Shown: positions 11,138 through 22,684 of the stretch, in pieces
Numbering within the stretch: the stretch's first letter is position 1
Layout: every line of letters starts with the position of its first letter
Source: Rutstroemia sp. NJR-2017a BVV2
Taxonomy: Eukaryota; Ascomycota; Leotiomycetes; Helotiales; Rutstroemiaceae
Direction: 5' to 3'
Length of the DNA stretch: 64,000 nt
Assembly: GCA_002946415.1 (NCBI GenBank)
Contig: NJPS01000054.1
Span: forward strand, 1,111,578 to 1,175,577
The notes under the pieces: model-generated
Databases searched by the model: none
What the model was told of the DNA's origin: nothing
What the model saw: the letters and a program-made list of their open reading frames with translations, nothing else
Position numbers and translations under genes: made by a program

Positions 11138-12174
11138 TTATGGCTGCTTCTCATACTCTTCCATTGGCTCAGCATCCCTGTCCATGCAGCTGTTGATTTT
11201 CTCTACCACCTCGCCCATACTTTCCGATTCCTCTTTATCCTTCTCTACTTCCTCATCACTGACTCCTTCATCCTCCTCTGCCCAATCCTTTTCAAACTGT
11301 TCTGCCTCATGTTCATCAAAAGCACCTGCCGTCCTCAGAGCAGACGCTTCCAGAGCTTGTCTCAACCAATCGACATCATACCTGCCATAGGCTCCATTTT
11401 CTTTAAACGCAGCAGCAGTCGTAGCAAGCTCTTCGCTCGTCATGTAGTCAAATGCATATATTTCGCTTTCGTCCTCGCCTGTGACAGTTTCTTTGGTCCG
11501 TGGATGCAAAAGAATGCCCTGTCCATAATAAGTGATGAGCTTGTAATGATATGACCGGACCGACCTTGATATTCGCAGTTTCCTTGAAAATTGGCGATTT
11601 GATATCAGAAAGTAATGCATCAACATCGTCAAACATATCTGCTTTTCCCTTCTTACGTGCTCCACCTACAGCACCACCTCGTCTTCTTTTCGGACCACCT
11701 CCACTAAGATGGACCTTCTCAATCCGTAGAGAAGAAGTCGTCATTGGCTTGCCATCAACATTGATCATGTTACTTCTTGGGCGAGCTTTCTCAGGTGAGC
11801 AGCCTAGAGAGTTGTAAGCAGGAGTGTATGAATTGCAGGAGGAGAAAGGAATCCTATACTGACCATGTAATGAAGTGCCCGTACTCCGATTTTGAGCAGC
11901 TGAGACCATCTGTAGTAGACATTAATTGGCTTGCATACACGTGACTGAAGTATGGCTTTACAGGTTGAAATGACACTGCGTTTGAGAACATGCTATCCGT
12001 GTCCATTACATTGGTATACGTCGTCGAGGATGACTTGGAGATTGGAACAGGCGCTGATGCTATTGCTACTGGCTTTTGCTGCTGCGCCTCAGTCTCTAAA
12101 ACAGCTGCTAGAATGGGAGAGGTCGGTGGAGCTAAGGCGCGAGGAGGGATGTTGTTGTCGATGACCATTTTCAT
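11138..12174 (-). CDS. Unrecognised acidic/basic protein, about four exons
   Basis: I do not recognise a family. A consistent model starts at ATG 12174 (MKMVIDNNIPPRALAPP) or the upstream in-frame ATG 12258. Three introns fit: near 11961-11910, one just after 11862, and near 11556-11510. It ends at 11138. The first part is Pro/Ser/Ala-rich. The middle has a basic GGGPKRRRGGAVGGARKKGK stretch that could be a nuclear localisation signal, followed by DMFDDVDALLSDIKSPIF. The C-terminal half is strongly acidic and helical (EHEAEQFEKDWAEEDEG, then EEVEKDKEESESMGEVVEK). The reading frame is maintained across junctions, which argues for a real gene. A nuclear role is only an inference from composition. 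Confidence 0.6.
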
Positions 12175-12680
12175 AGATCTGCAGCTGGAAAAGCGCAAAG
12201 ACTGGCAATCTCCCAAGACGACGGATCGCAAAACGAGTGTGGAATTGACAGACTTCAAACAGGAACAATTTAAGCAGTTAAATAAATAACGAATGGAGCG
12301 CCCACCGAAGTGGTTTGCTCAAGACATACAAACATTCTAGCCTTGCATCTGTGAAGTAGTAGCCTCGTGCTTGTTCTGGCATGGCGTCATGCCAGTATCG
12401 GCAATATATTTCTCCGGGCAAGATCTAGAACCAGGATCATGAATTATCTGGTCTGCTAACTTGGTGATCCGAACAGCTTTCGCATTTATTGGGAGAGCTT
12501 TCGACACTTCATTTCTTTCACGACTACAATTGTTTTTGCATAATTCACGCCTCGGAATCTGAAGCTGTGTTACGATTGACTAGAATTGTAGCCAAACTTT
12601 TACTGTTCTCTAAAACACCGCAACAACACCGCCAATAGCATCCTAGACAAACTGAGGAGCGCAACACAGAAAGAGCCAGG
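12175..12680. other. Divergent intergenic region upstream of SEC22
   Basis: Lies between the start of the unrecognised minus-strand gene and the SEC22 start, so it should hold both promoters. I see no open frame or repeat of note. Confidence 0.5.
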
Positions 12681-13794
12681 ATGATTAAGTCGACGCAGAT
12701 TGCTAGGCTGGATGGTAGGATACGCTCATATACCTAAGTTATAGTAGCAGAGCTAATTATGACTTTAGGCCTTATGCTGTGCGCTTCAGTCGACGATGAA
12801 CAGGTGTGCAAGGCCCAGCTTGGTTGAAGATGTTGAGCTAACAAGAGAACTCCCAGACTGAATCCTCGCTCGCTGAAATCAAGTCGCAAGTCAAGATGGT
12901 GCTCAGGAAGATCGACCGAAACTCTGCGGATCAGGCGACCCTCGATAGCGGCCCATACACTTTACAGTAAGCTGAGACTTCTACTTTCTTTGGGCTTGTT
13001 TGGAACTGTTGCTACCTCTCGGCGGTCATCAGTCTCATATATTACAGTGCAGGCTCCTGCACATAGCTTCGAGTGTGCTCCTACGTCTATATTGTGGCTT
13101 GGGGGCGAACAAGGACATATAAGTCGTTCATGCACTGTCAGAAGCTCTGGTATCTGTCTTGTGCAGAGGAGAGAAGTGCGCATTACCGCGTTTTCTCTTT
13201 AGCATCTTGCTTTTTCCATTCTTCATTGTCTAGCTACATATTTCATTTCCTGTTCTTTTCCAATAACTCTGCCAATTTCTCAAATACCTAATATCGGCGC
13301 GTTCCATGCTAACATGCTTTCCAAGCTACATGATATCGAACGATATCGTCTTTCTCTGTATCTGCGAGCGTTCATATCCGCGAAAGCTTGCATTCACATA
13401 TCTCTCCGATCTCTCCACCGAATTCAATACCACCTACCCCGCGACACAAGTACATTCACCAACGCTACGCCCATACGCCTTTATGGATTTCGATACTTTC
13501 ATCTCAAGGACGAAAGCCACATACTCGGATACACGAGCGACACAGAACTTGGATAAGCTAAACGACGAGCTTCGGGACGTAACTAAAGTAATGACGAAGA
13601 ATATAGAAGATCTTCTTTACAGAGGAGACAGCTTAGAACGTATGGGGGAAGTGAGCAGCAGATTAAGGGAAGACAGCAAGAAATATCGCAAAGCTGCCGT
13701 GAGGATAAACTGGGAACTCATGCTGAAACAGTATGGACCTGTCGGCGGACTAGGACTCATAATGATCATTTTCATCTGGTGGAGATTTTTCTGA
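12681..13794 (+). CDS. SEC22: Sec22-family R-SNARE (ER-Golgi v-SNARE)
   Basis: Four exons fit exactly: 12681-12714, 12769-12803, 12857-12966 and 13326-13794, giving 215 aa, the usual length for Sec22. The first exons encode MIKSTQIARLDG / LMLCASVDDEQ / SSLAEIKSQVK, the N-terminal longin domain. The fourth exon has FLCICERSYPRKLAFTYL, then the SNARE helix (LDKLNDELRDVTKVMTKN, NIEDLLYRGDSLERM) with the central R of an R-SNARE, and a C-terminal membrane anchor (GLGLIMIIFIWWRFF). Sec22 mediates fusion of vesicles in both directions between ER and Golgi. The third intron is unusually long (359 nt) for this window. The two 5' exons are only 34-35 nt and are easily missed by gene finders. Confidence 0.95.
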
Positions 13795-15650
13795 ATAATA
13801 TGGTAGTCGAATGAGACTTGGTCGAGTAAAAATGGGGAAGTACTGGCGTTCTGATAGAGAGGAGTTCGCTTTGAACAGCAGCAGCTTTCGCATCATGTAA
13901 AATGATTCCCAATGCATCGCAAATTTCATGCATTTTACATTATATATTTCCTGATAGGTCTCCAAGGCCGATATTCTACCACAACGAAACGGTGAATAAC
14001 CTAGTCTGATCTGGCGGGTTTCAAAATGCCACACCGCGGATGCTTATTTATGGGAGATGTTGCCTCAACTGCAAAACGGCGCAGATATCACCTCAGGTAG
14101 TTCCAACGCACACTTATTATGTATGTAGGCCCTTCGGTAGTCGTTATTTCTCCGCCCAATGCTGTCGTTGCTGCTTGATGACGAGTTGTGTCTTTGATTG
14201 AAGCCCGCCAGATTGAAAGCAAACCAGGCGGTGAACTGTTGCCCCAACAGGGACAGACATCGCGGGGTCGTACTGAGAGTGTCTCAGACATTTCTGCGTC
14301 AGCGAAACTGTGGACTTTTGTACTGCGTTCACCACCCCGCATCGACGTTGGGTTTTGGACTTGTGGGAGCCACAGCAACGGGACTTTGCCGAGACGCAGA
14401 CGGGGGAGAGAATGGAATGCTTGATGTATCTGTCTTACGATCATGGTAGTAATTATTTTGCGGTGATGGAGTTAGAGTTTGTAATGCATGATAATACGAG
14501 GAGATGGGAGGTGCGGTGGGACGATGTCTAGGTTGGCTGTTGATGTCGAACTAGGATCTAAGTTACAAGATTGAACTTTGCTTGAGTTTTGAAAATCCAC
14601 ACTTGTTCCTCAAGAAGACGAACTGCATGACTTGGTTTCCTGATTGCCTCTGTACACTGTACAGCCCAACCGAACCTTATTCCCTGCCGGGTAGCGTCCG
14701 AATAGTCCCGTCGACTTTTTGCTTGGTCGTATGTGCTTCTGTATGGCCTGACGTGGGTGTGGTTTCTCGCCACTTTTGCATAGAAAAAGTTCTTTGACCA
14801 GGGGGACGAATGAATGAGTCGCAAGTCCGAGAGTCCGGTCTTGCGGCCTTGTAAAGATCGCAGGTCTTTTTGCTTTTTGCTTTTGCGTTCTGGGAGCGGC
14901 ACAGGTAGATGTAGACAAGCTAACATGACTATACCCCTCTTGTATTCTTACCTTGCGCGAAAGTCTAATGCTTGATAATGGTAATGGAGGCATTTCACCG
15001 AGTAGGCCCATGGATATACTCTGGCAGTCTTGGGGGCCGGGGGCCGAGAATCCGTGATAGCTGTTGCGGCTCTGGCATAAATCCTGTGTGTCTCCTTGTA
15101 TCGGCTTTCGTCTGTCAGATTGATGGTAAGCTTAGTCGGACAATGGTTCGTCTTTGAAAAGCGCTCGAGGATAACCTGGTCCTAGTCAACACGAGGCTAG
15201 CACGCTTCCTAAAAGTCATCCTTCTGTCCGCGCTAAGCCGCCGTGGCAGATTGGAAAGCATCAGCCCTACTCCGGTCGGATTTAGCCCTTCACCAATTGC
15301 ACCCACTTCACCCACTTCACCCACCTCATCCACTCGAGCCACTTCCACACCCACACCACATCCACCCCAACCCCTGAATGACATCTAGCAGCGAGACAGC
15401 CTGGTCGTGCATGCAAATCTATGCCCCTTTCGGCCAATTATGCCACCGCTCGATATCTTTTCGGCCAAAAAAATATCTCACCGCTGCGTGCTGGAAGTAT
15501 TTCTTTTCCGCCCTTTCGCACCGCACCGCATTACATTACGTTGACCAATTCTTTCGTTGTCGGAGCAGTACAGGACAGGATCAGTAGAGCAACACAAAAA
15601 TCACTGCGGAAAAGCGTTACGGGAAGAGAAGCACAACACAGTTTGTTACA
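13795..15650. other. Intergenic 1.9 kb before the PABA synthase gene
   Basis: Several open frames of 60-130 codons occur on both strands (for example 14088-14444 minus and 14610-15011 minus) but none has a family motif or splice partners I trust. The right end should contain the promoter of the PABA synthase gene. Confidence 0.45.
15296..15345. repeat. Short (CACCCACTT)n-type tandem repeat
   Basis: Three to four 9-base units around CACCCACTT, grading into related CACC/CACA sequence, about 300 bases upstream of the PABA synthase start. Confidence 0.7.
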
Positions 15651-18293
15651 ATGCTGATCCAGAAACCTTTGATCCTCTTTATCGATGCATATGACAGCTT
15701 CTCGAACAATATCATTTCCCTGCTTGAAACGACGCTCACCGCCTCGGTACGAACGGTCAAAATCGATGACCCAATCCTGTTAGAGTCAGACGATGCCTTA
15801 CACGAGGAATTGAAACATTATGTAGCGGTAGTGTGCGGGCCTGGGCCTGGAAATCCGGAGAATGAGAGGGATATCGGCATCATAAAGAAAATCTGGAGTC
15901 TTGCTGACGATCAGATGCTGCCAGTTCTGGGCATCTGCTTGGGATTCCAGAGTTTGTGCCTGGAGTTTGGGGGCGACATTCGAAGACTACATGGGCCACA
16001 GCATGGGATGATTAGAAGAGTCGTGCATGCAGGAGAAGCAGGCGTTGGGACGCAGTCTATATTTTGTGGGGTTGGTGAGATCACAGCAACCCTATACCAG
16101 AGCTTATGCGTCGACATTGGTCAGCATGATATTCGAGACGAGGAATGGAACACTACGCGTTGGCAGCCAACGATACGCTGTCCTGATTTGATACCATTGG
16201 CTTGGGTTGAATCTGCAGATCTTGAGGCTGAAATAGCGCGAAGTTGCGGTGTGAAAGACAACAGAGTTCTGGTCGGTGTACGACACGCAATGAAACCCTT
16301 TTGGGCATTGCAATATCACCCTGAGTCGGTCTGCACTAGCGATTCCAGCAAAGAAATCTTTATAAACTGGTTCAAGTCGGCTCAGCAGTGGAATCGAAGT
16401 TCTAGAAAGACGGAGATTATATACGACGGCACCATGCACGGCCAATCTGCTACACGAGTCAGCCTCCTGCAACAATTCGAAGCTCTACAAACAATGCCTG
16501 CATCGTCGACTAGCGATTCTTCCGTCGACAACATGAAGCCTCGAAATATGTGTTTGTCTAAAACGATCGATTTGCCGGAAGGTCTCGCTGTACCTGATAT
16601 TGTGGAGGCTCTACAGGATATGGGGAGGGACCACATTCTTTTGGAATCAACAAATGCAAACGAAACATTCGCTGGATCTGCAGACGTCAAGGGCCGGTAC
16701 AGTATCATTGGCCTAGACATTGACGATTGCTTGAAGTTCGAATACCGTGTCGGCGACGATTATGTTACTAAAATTCCTGCGACAACAGGAGAACATTTGG
16801 CCTCCAACGAAGAAATTGAATTGAAATCTTGCGGTGGAGTATGGTCGCTACTGGCACAGCATTTGGAGGACGCTCAAGTTCTTGAGGGCAACGATGAGTC
16901 GCCATTCTGGGGTGGTTTCATGGGCTATACTACATACGAACTGGGCTTGGAAACCATCGATGTCAAAATCGATCGCTCGACTATTGAAAAAAACCGACCG
17001 GATCTCTGCTTCGCCTGGGTTACTCGCAGTATTGTTGTCGACCATCTCAAGAATGTTATCTACTGTCAGCAACTGGCAACCGCAGGGGATAGTCAAAGCG
17101 ACTCGGCTTGGATGGAAGCTGTTGGTCCAAAAATTGAAAAGTTGTCTCAACCAAGAAACTCGGTCAAGAGCGCTCGTCAAACATCTCTTAGACCAGGCCA
17201 ACTCGTCCTACAGTGCGATCGCATCAAGGTATCCCGCCGAGAGAAGCGAGCCTGGTCCCCTGTTCGCAGCCCTGCCTCCAAGTTCTCCATGATCGTCACT
17301 CAACCCACCGCCGATTCTTATGAATCGAAGGTTCGCCGCTGTCAGGACAAGATTGCGAGTGGCGATTCCTACGAGTTGTGCCTTACTGATCAAACCACCG
17401 TTACTCGTATCCGCAGCGACCCGCCTCACACAACCACTCACAACACCACCGATTCTATCCTCCTGTACAATAAGACCCCTCGACCTGCTCCTGCTAAGGG
17501 TGCTTGGTCACTGTATAAGAGCCTTCGCGCACGTCAACCTGCTCCTTTCGCTTCTTTCGTTCGTCTCGGTTCAGCCACTTTGGTATCAAGCTCCCCGGAA
17601 CGATTCCTTAAATGGGATAACCGTCGTGGAAAATGCTCTCTTCGTCCCATGAAAGGCACCGTTCGCAAGACTGAACAGGTTTCTACTCTTGCCGACGCGA
17701 TTCCGCTCCTTAACGATCCCAAAGAGAAGGCCGAAAACCTCATGATTGTCGATCTTGTTCGACACGATTTACACGGTGTTTGTGGCTCCGGTAATGTTAC
17801 TTCTCCTCAGCTCATGGTTGTTGAGGAATATGCATCTGTTTTCCAAATGGTTTCAGTGATTGAAGGAACCTATTCGAAATCTGGCCCCGATGATCTTTCT
17901 GCCCAGCTATCTTCGCTCTCCTTGAAGGAGGACAAGAAGACCAAGTACACCGGTCTCGACATTCTGGCCGCATCGCTCCCTCCTGGATCCATGACCGGAG
18001 CTCCAAAGAAACGCAGCTGCGAATTACTTCAGGACATCGAGCACCACAAACCACGATCATTATACTCGGGTGTCGTAGGTTACATGGATGTCGGCGGACG
18101 AGGCGACTTCAGCGTTACCATCCGATCCATGTACCGCTGGGACGACGAAGACGGCGTCATCGAAGAGGAGGAGAGAGATACCGAGAAATGGCACATCGGT
18201 GCCGGGGGGGCTGTTACTGCTCTCAGCACACCTGTTGGTGAGCGTGAGGAGATGTTGACAAAGCTTAATGGCACATTGGGAGTTTTCCGTTAA
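15651..18293 (+). CDS. ABZ1: Bifunctional aminodeoxychorismate synthase (PabA-PabB fusion)
   Basis: Single-exon 880-aa frame. The N-terminal 240 residues are a class-I glutamine amidotransferase: GPGPGNPENERD, the nucleophile loop GICLGFQSL (Cys96) and the catalytic YHPES. The C-terminal half is the chorismate-binding enzyme: GGFMGYTTYELG, SSSPERFLKWD, LRPMKGTVRK, AENLMIVDLVRHDL and LPPGSMTGAPKKRSCE. Glutamine-derived ammonia converts chorismate to 4-amino-4-deoxychorismate, the precursor of p-aminobenzoate and folate. The fused arrangement and the length are normal for fungi (yeast Abz1). A region with scattered insertions (about residues 530-600) separates known motifs. It acts in primary metabolism and I see no sign that it belongs to the neighbouring gene cluster. 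Confidence 0.95.
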   Translation: MLIQKPLILFIDAYDSFSNNIISLLETTLTASVRTVKIDDPILLESDDALHEELKHYVAVVCGPGPGNPENERDIGIIKKIWSLADDQMLPVLGICLGFQSLCLEFGGDIRRLHGPQHGMIRRVVHAGEAGVGTQSIFCGVGEITATLYQSLCVDIGQHDIRDEEWNTTRWQPTIRCPDLIPLAWVESADLEAEIARSCGVKDNRVLVGVRHAMKPFWALQYHPESVCTSDSSKEIFINWFKSAQQWNRSSRKTEIIYDGTMHGQSATRVSLLQQFEALQTMPASSTSDSSVDNMKPRNMCLSKTIDLPEGLAVPDIVEALQDMGRDHILLESTNANETFAGSADVKGRYSIIGLDIDDCLKFEYRVGDDYVTKIPATTGEHLASNEEIELKSCGGVWSLLAQHLEDAQVLEGNDESPFWGGFMGYTTYELGLETIDVKIDRSTIEKNRPDLCFAWVTRSIVVDHLKNVIYCQQLATAGDSQSDSAWMEAVGPKIEKLSQPRNSVKSARQTSLRPGQLVLQCDRIKVSRREKRAWSPVRSPASKFSMIVTQPTADSYESKVRRCQDKIASGDSYELCLTDQTTVTRIRSDPPHTTTHNTTDSILLYNKTPRPAPAKGAWSLYKSLRARQPAPFASFVRLGSATLVSSSPERFLKWDNRRGKCSLRPMKGTVRKTEQVSTLADAIPLLNDPKEKAENLMIVDLVRHDLHGVCGSGNVTSPQLMVVEEYASVFQMVSVIEGTYSKSGPDDLSAQLSSLSLKEDKKTKYTGLDILAASLPPGSMTGAPKKRSCELLQDIEHHKPRSLYSGVVGYMDVGGRGDFSVTIRSMYRWDDEDGVIEEEERDTEKWHIGAGGAVTALSTPVGEREEMLTKLNGTLGVFR

Positions 18294-18880
18294 AACATAA
18301 AGATTTCTTACATAACGACGCGAGTCGGACTTTTCACTTACGCATTTACGACTTTTTTTTCTTCTTCTTCAACATAGCGGAATATGGGAGTACGTTATAT
18401 TCTTCCGGCGTTTTTGTCTTCGATCTTCGAGATGAGATAGATATATCTTGATTCGATTTTTTCCACTCCGCACTTGGCGTCGCGGTCTTAATCGCGAGCT
18501 TAAATACCTCAACGTATTCTTCTTTTTGATATCATATCATACAGAGAAAGAGGATTGGAATTTTATGGAATTTTTAACGACATTTACGACATTGGGTTGG
18601 CGCTTTGTGAGATTTGTTTTTTCGACTTCTTGGGGGTTGGGAATGATATGAGGGATGGATGGATGGGCTTGGGATTTTTTATATCAAAGTCTGTATGGGA
18701 CTAGTTTCTGGATTCGGGATGGGGATTGGGATAGGGATTTGAAAGAAAGAGAGAGAAAAAGCTCCGCACAATTTTAACATATGTGGATGAGATGGCACAT
18801 ATAAGTTAGCAATTATAGTATTTTATAGAAAAAGAAAATTGGGGAGATCCGCGAGGGTCGAAAGTGTATTAAGTGGTGGG

Positions 18881-18948
18881 GATAGATAGATAAGCAGGTA
18901 GATAGGTAGTGGATGATTGAATGAATGGATGAATGGATCTATGGATCT
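18881..18948. repeat. GATA/GGAT/GAAT microsatellite
   Basis: Degenerate tetranucleotide repeats: GATA units, then GTAGATAG, then GAATGGAT units. Confidence 0.75.
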
Positions 18949-19140
18949 TGACTCTAGATTTTGGGATGATTTGGATTTAGATTGTGGTTGCTTGGTGCGT
19001 GGTGTGAATTCTGAGGTGCTTGATTGAAGTGTGCGTGTTCAGTGATGCGGAAGAAGATTCGTGTTGTGGTCTTGCTGGCGGGGCTTCCTCTTTCACTTTC
19101 CCCCTTCTCTGTGTCTTTAGTTTTTTGCTTTCTCTCACCT

Positions 19141-19208
19141 TATTCTGTTTCTCTCTCCACTCTCTCCCCCACCCCCTCCCTCTTCCTCTCCCTCTCTCCT
19201 CCCCCCAC
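19141..19208. repeat. Pyrimidine-rich (CT/CCCT) tract
   Basis: Nearly uninterrupted C/T on the plus strand with CTCTCT and CCCTCCCTC stretches, in the intergenic region downstream of the PABA synthase gene. Confidence 0.75.
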
Positions 19209-19839
19209 TGCGCAGAATGAGCACAAAGACCAGGTCCCAGGTATCTGAACCCGGATTGATTGCAAAGCCATTCAAGACGGACGATCGATTCCCCATCGAG
19301 CAAAACGGTGGTGTCTGAATACTGCGGTCGTGTGAGCTGAGAGTGGTTGGTGCAGCAAGAAAGTGAAATTGACTTGGAGAAAATATATTTCTCTTAAATA
19401 TAGGTACAGGAGTAAGATTACAGTCGAGAACAGCAACGACCTTCACTGAACATCACCCAAAGAGAAACTATCCTTTGCTCTGCCATACCCATCCCAACTT
19501 TGATTACCCTTCCCTAAAATATAGCTGTTCGGTCCTCAGATTCACCTTGAACCGGGGCTTGATCACTCGCGTGTTTCCTCCCAGGCAACTCTCGTGAGAT
19601 GGAAGGAATTATACGTTTGCAATAAGGTTATGTTAAATAGTGGAGATACGCGATAGTTAAATATAGCTACAAGATAGTCAAATATAGCAAAGAAACGTAT
19701 ATCAATACCTCTTTAACCAAGTATGAATATGAATATGCAAATGAAAATAGTTCTACCTGTTGCTATTTGCATTTTGATATATCCATAATAAATATGATGA
19801 CATCGTCCTTGCCCGAAGCTGATCCTGCCACAGCAATAC

Positions 19840-22008
19840 CTACTTCCTCTTCGTCGCACCACTCTTTTTCGCACTACCAGAAGCCTTGCCAAGAACTTCA
19901 TCCGCCATCTCCGAAGCCTTCTTCGCACCTTCAATTCCAACTTTCACACTGGCATCCCCGCCGGGAATACTCGTAAGAGGCTTGTTTGCAATTTTCTCCT
20001 CGACTTCTTCATCATCACCTCCTTGACCAAACTCATTGACTCGAGTGTAGTCAATCTTGTATTTCCAACTTTGATACAAGTACACGAAAAAGATAACATC
20101 GTCTCTCAACGTGGCCAAGCGATGAAGCGTGGGCATCTTGATGGTAAAAGCAAAGAGATCATCGATGAAGGTATTCAAGAACTTGTACATCATTGCTTTG
20201 GCCGGCATGTGCGCAACGCTCTTGAGACGGTAGTTGATGTAAAGTGATGGAACCATCATAAGGAATCCATATGCGTAGACAGAACCGACGAGAGTAGCGA
20301 TGACGAACGAGTACCACGATTTGTGGGTATCATATTTGAGCGAGTAAATGCCGTAAGCAATGAGGAGAGGAACGGCGATCATGTACATATATTTGAATGC
20401 GACGGCATCGTATTCCTTGGTCTTCTCCTCAGTCTCCGAAAGAACATGCTTGTCTTCGAAGGCGATGCGGTAAGGAATGATCGAATTTGGTGCGTCGCGG
20501 ATGCGGACATTGACAACCGTTGTAATTTTCCAAAACTCAAGCACAATTCCCATACCTTGTGTAAACAGAATCATCCAGCCTGCATATTCGTTAGTGAATT
20601 GACATAGTATTCAGCACGGATGACTTACTGGTGTTCTCATTGTTGTCCAGAAGATACAAGAAGATAACTCCTTGCATGAAAACATTACCCAAAATCGAAC
20701 GAACAGATATTCCCACGTTGTTCTTCTTGTTGCGGTAATGACTAATATCAGACTTGAAAGCCATCATTTCGAAAATCATGTGCAAGATACTGACAACAAC
20801 GGTAGTACCCAAAAGATAGATGTTGGTATCAAGCAAAACCTCCTTGATCATCTCAAATTCGGTGCCATCACCGCCTCCAGGAGGGGCTTGGCCTTGAGCA
20901 GCGTTTCTAGCAGTTTGCTTGGCGCCTTCGTCAACACTTGCCATCAAGGAGAACTTCCAATTGGCAAAGTTTTGCAAATCAATATGGATAGGTACTCTTT
21001 TGACAGTGGAGTTCAAGACGGTCATATGGCTCTTCAATTGCCAGAATGTGTTGACATATAGCACAGGATAATACCATCCATTAAGCCCAGTCTTGTCTCT
21101 AGCACCAGTTGCTTCCAAATGAACATATTGACGAACTGCTGGGTGCAAGCTTGGGAAGATCATTACTCCGGAATCAGGAATGAAGGAGATCGTAAAGTTA
21201 GGATGATAGTGAGATTTGATGATGGGACCAGCGGGAAGTTCTTCCTCGGGCTGCGGGCGTATCAGTAAGATAGTCCTCTGACTTAGATTTTTCATAACTT
21301 ACCTCATCGGCGTCTTCAGTCGCGGCCAAAAGATTCTTCGTCTTCCTGACCTTCTTCTGAGCGATATATTGAGTCAAGGGGTGTACGAAATGGAAAGCTC
21401 TGGAAGGGTCGTAGCCTGGTGTAGAAGGATCCAATTTACTTCCAGTAATTCCAACATAGAAGTGGCCCCAAAGTGTACCGTTATTCTGCACCTCCACAGG
21501 CATATCGAAGCTTGCATCAATTGTCCTATGTTGTTCAAAATCCCCAAGCACAAATCCCATTTCATCCAGGACAATTCTCTCTTTTGGAACCTTTGAGATC
21601 GGCTCTGCAACAAACGTAGGCGAGACCACAATTGTGACATCGAGAGGGCTATTGTTTGGCCATATTGGAGCTATTCTTTGGGGAATAGGACTCCATGTCG
21701 CACCTTCATCCAAAGAATCGGGTCTTGCATGGAAAGGTGGGATTTCGGCAGTATTGGCTGGCACATTGATGATTGCACCGGAGGAGTCTGTTGCGGTCGT
21801 GGTCGCGGGTGCTTTCTTCCCGGTTATCTGGCCCATAAGAAACTGCATTCCGAAAAATATCGCGAGACCTTGAACGGCAGACTTGATCATCGGCTGTCAA
21901 ATATAGCGTCAGCACTGTGAATTATGAAGTTTTCGGAAAGCTTACGCTCATCCCGCCGCCGTCTTGAGCTTGTGCAGCCGCAGCTGCAGGAGCTGTACCA
22001 GCAGGCAT
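19840..22008 (-). CDS. CLPTM1-family multi-pass membrane protein
   Basis: Four exons fit: 22008-21946, 21893-21303, 21250-20629 and 20579-19840, giving 671 aa, the expected size for the cleft-lip-and-palate transmembrane protein 1 family. Recognisable blocks are a first membrane segment AIFFGMQFLMGQITG, NNGTLWGHFYVG, NGWYYPVLYVNTFW, FEMMAFKSDISHYRNKKN, FWKITTVVNVRI, VPSLYINYRLKSVAHMP and FLNTFIDDLFAFTIKMPT. The C-terminus is Lys-rich. Family members sit in the ER or plasma membrane; human CLPTM1 and CLPTM1L act in receptor trafficking and, for CLPTM1L, scrambling of a GPI precursor lipid. The exact role in fungi is unknown. The tail (KASGSAKKSGATKRK) is cytosolic-like and poorly conserved. 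Confidence 0.9.
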
Positions 22009-22684
22009 ATTGAAATTGTCAGTTTGCCTTCTGGAGCTGGGGTAAAAGGTATGAAAGTATTCGTGGAGAAGAGGTGTTCGTCCGAACAGAAATTATGTGG
22101 ACGATATCTGACATTTGGGGTAAGGCGCCAATTGCCCGGAACTTCTGTTGTTCCGATTCCGACTCTATCAACGCGTATTTAGGGAGCACGTGGGGGGACG
22201 GTCAGTCTACACGGTCCAGTAGCAAGCACCATGAACTTATATACGTATGCTACGAGTAGCAGGTCCTTGTAAGTACTTATTTGATATTCTTAGTTATAAT
22301 TATGACTGCAGAGTGGACCGATAACAGGATCAGGGGGAGGCCCTGCTGCAGTGTTTTAAACGCAATTCGAGAACACAGGAATAGAGAAGCAATTCTTCAA
22401 AGCTAAGATCACGAACTAAAGAACTGTTTTGGATTTAAAAGCATTCATTTTTGCTTGTCAAGAAACTCGGGTTGCGGTACATTCTAATCCTCTTCATGAA
22501 CCGGTCTATATATATCAATTGGCCACTGCCGAAGATGGTACCTTCAACTACAAGTCTGCAAGAGGCCAACATTCAAAGAAAATACCCTGAACGCCTAACT
22601 CATGACTTTCTCAATGCCACAACATTGATAACAGAGTTCGCACTAGAGTACAACCAAAACATGAATCCTATAGCCTTCCTTCCT
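22009..22684. other. Intergenic between CLPTM1-family gene and prenyltransferase
   Basis: Contains the promoter of the minus-strand CLPTM1-family gene and the 3' flank of the prenyltransferase gene. This is the left border of the metabolite locus. No gene seen. Confidence 0.5.

Larger units (their letters stand above)
18294..19839. other. Convergent intergenic region with low-complexity tracts
   Basis: 3' flanks of the PABA synthase gene and of the CLPTM1-family gene. Contains runs of T, tetranucleotide repeats and a pyrimidine-rich tract (listed separately). No coding frame with motifs was found. Confidence 0.55.

Noticed and set aside
14088..14444. 118-codon minus frame with a CPCWGN cysteine pair
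   Set aside because: I tested it as a zinc-finger protein but cysteine spacing fits no known finger, and all other frames over it are similarly open.
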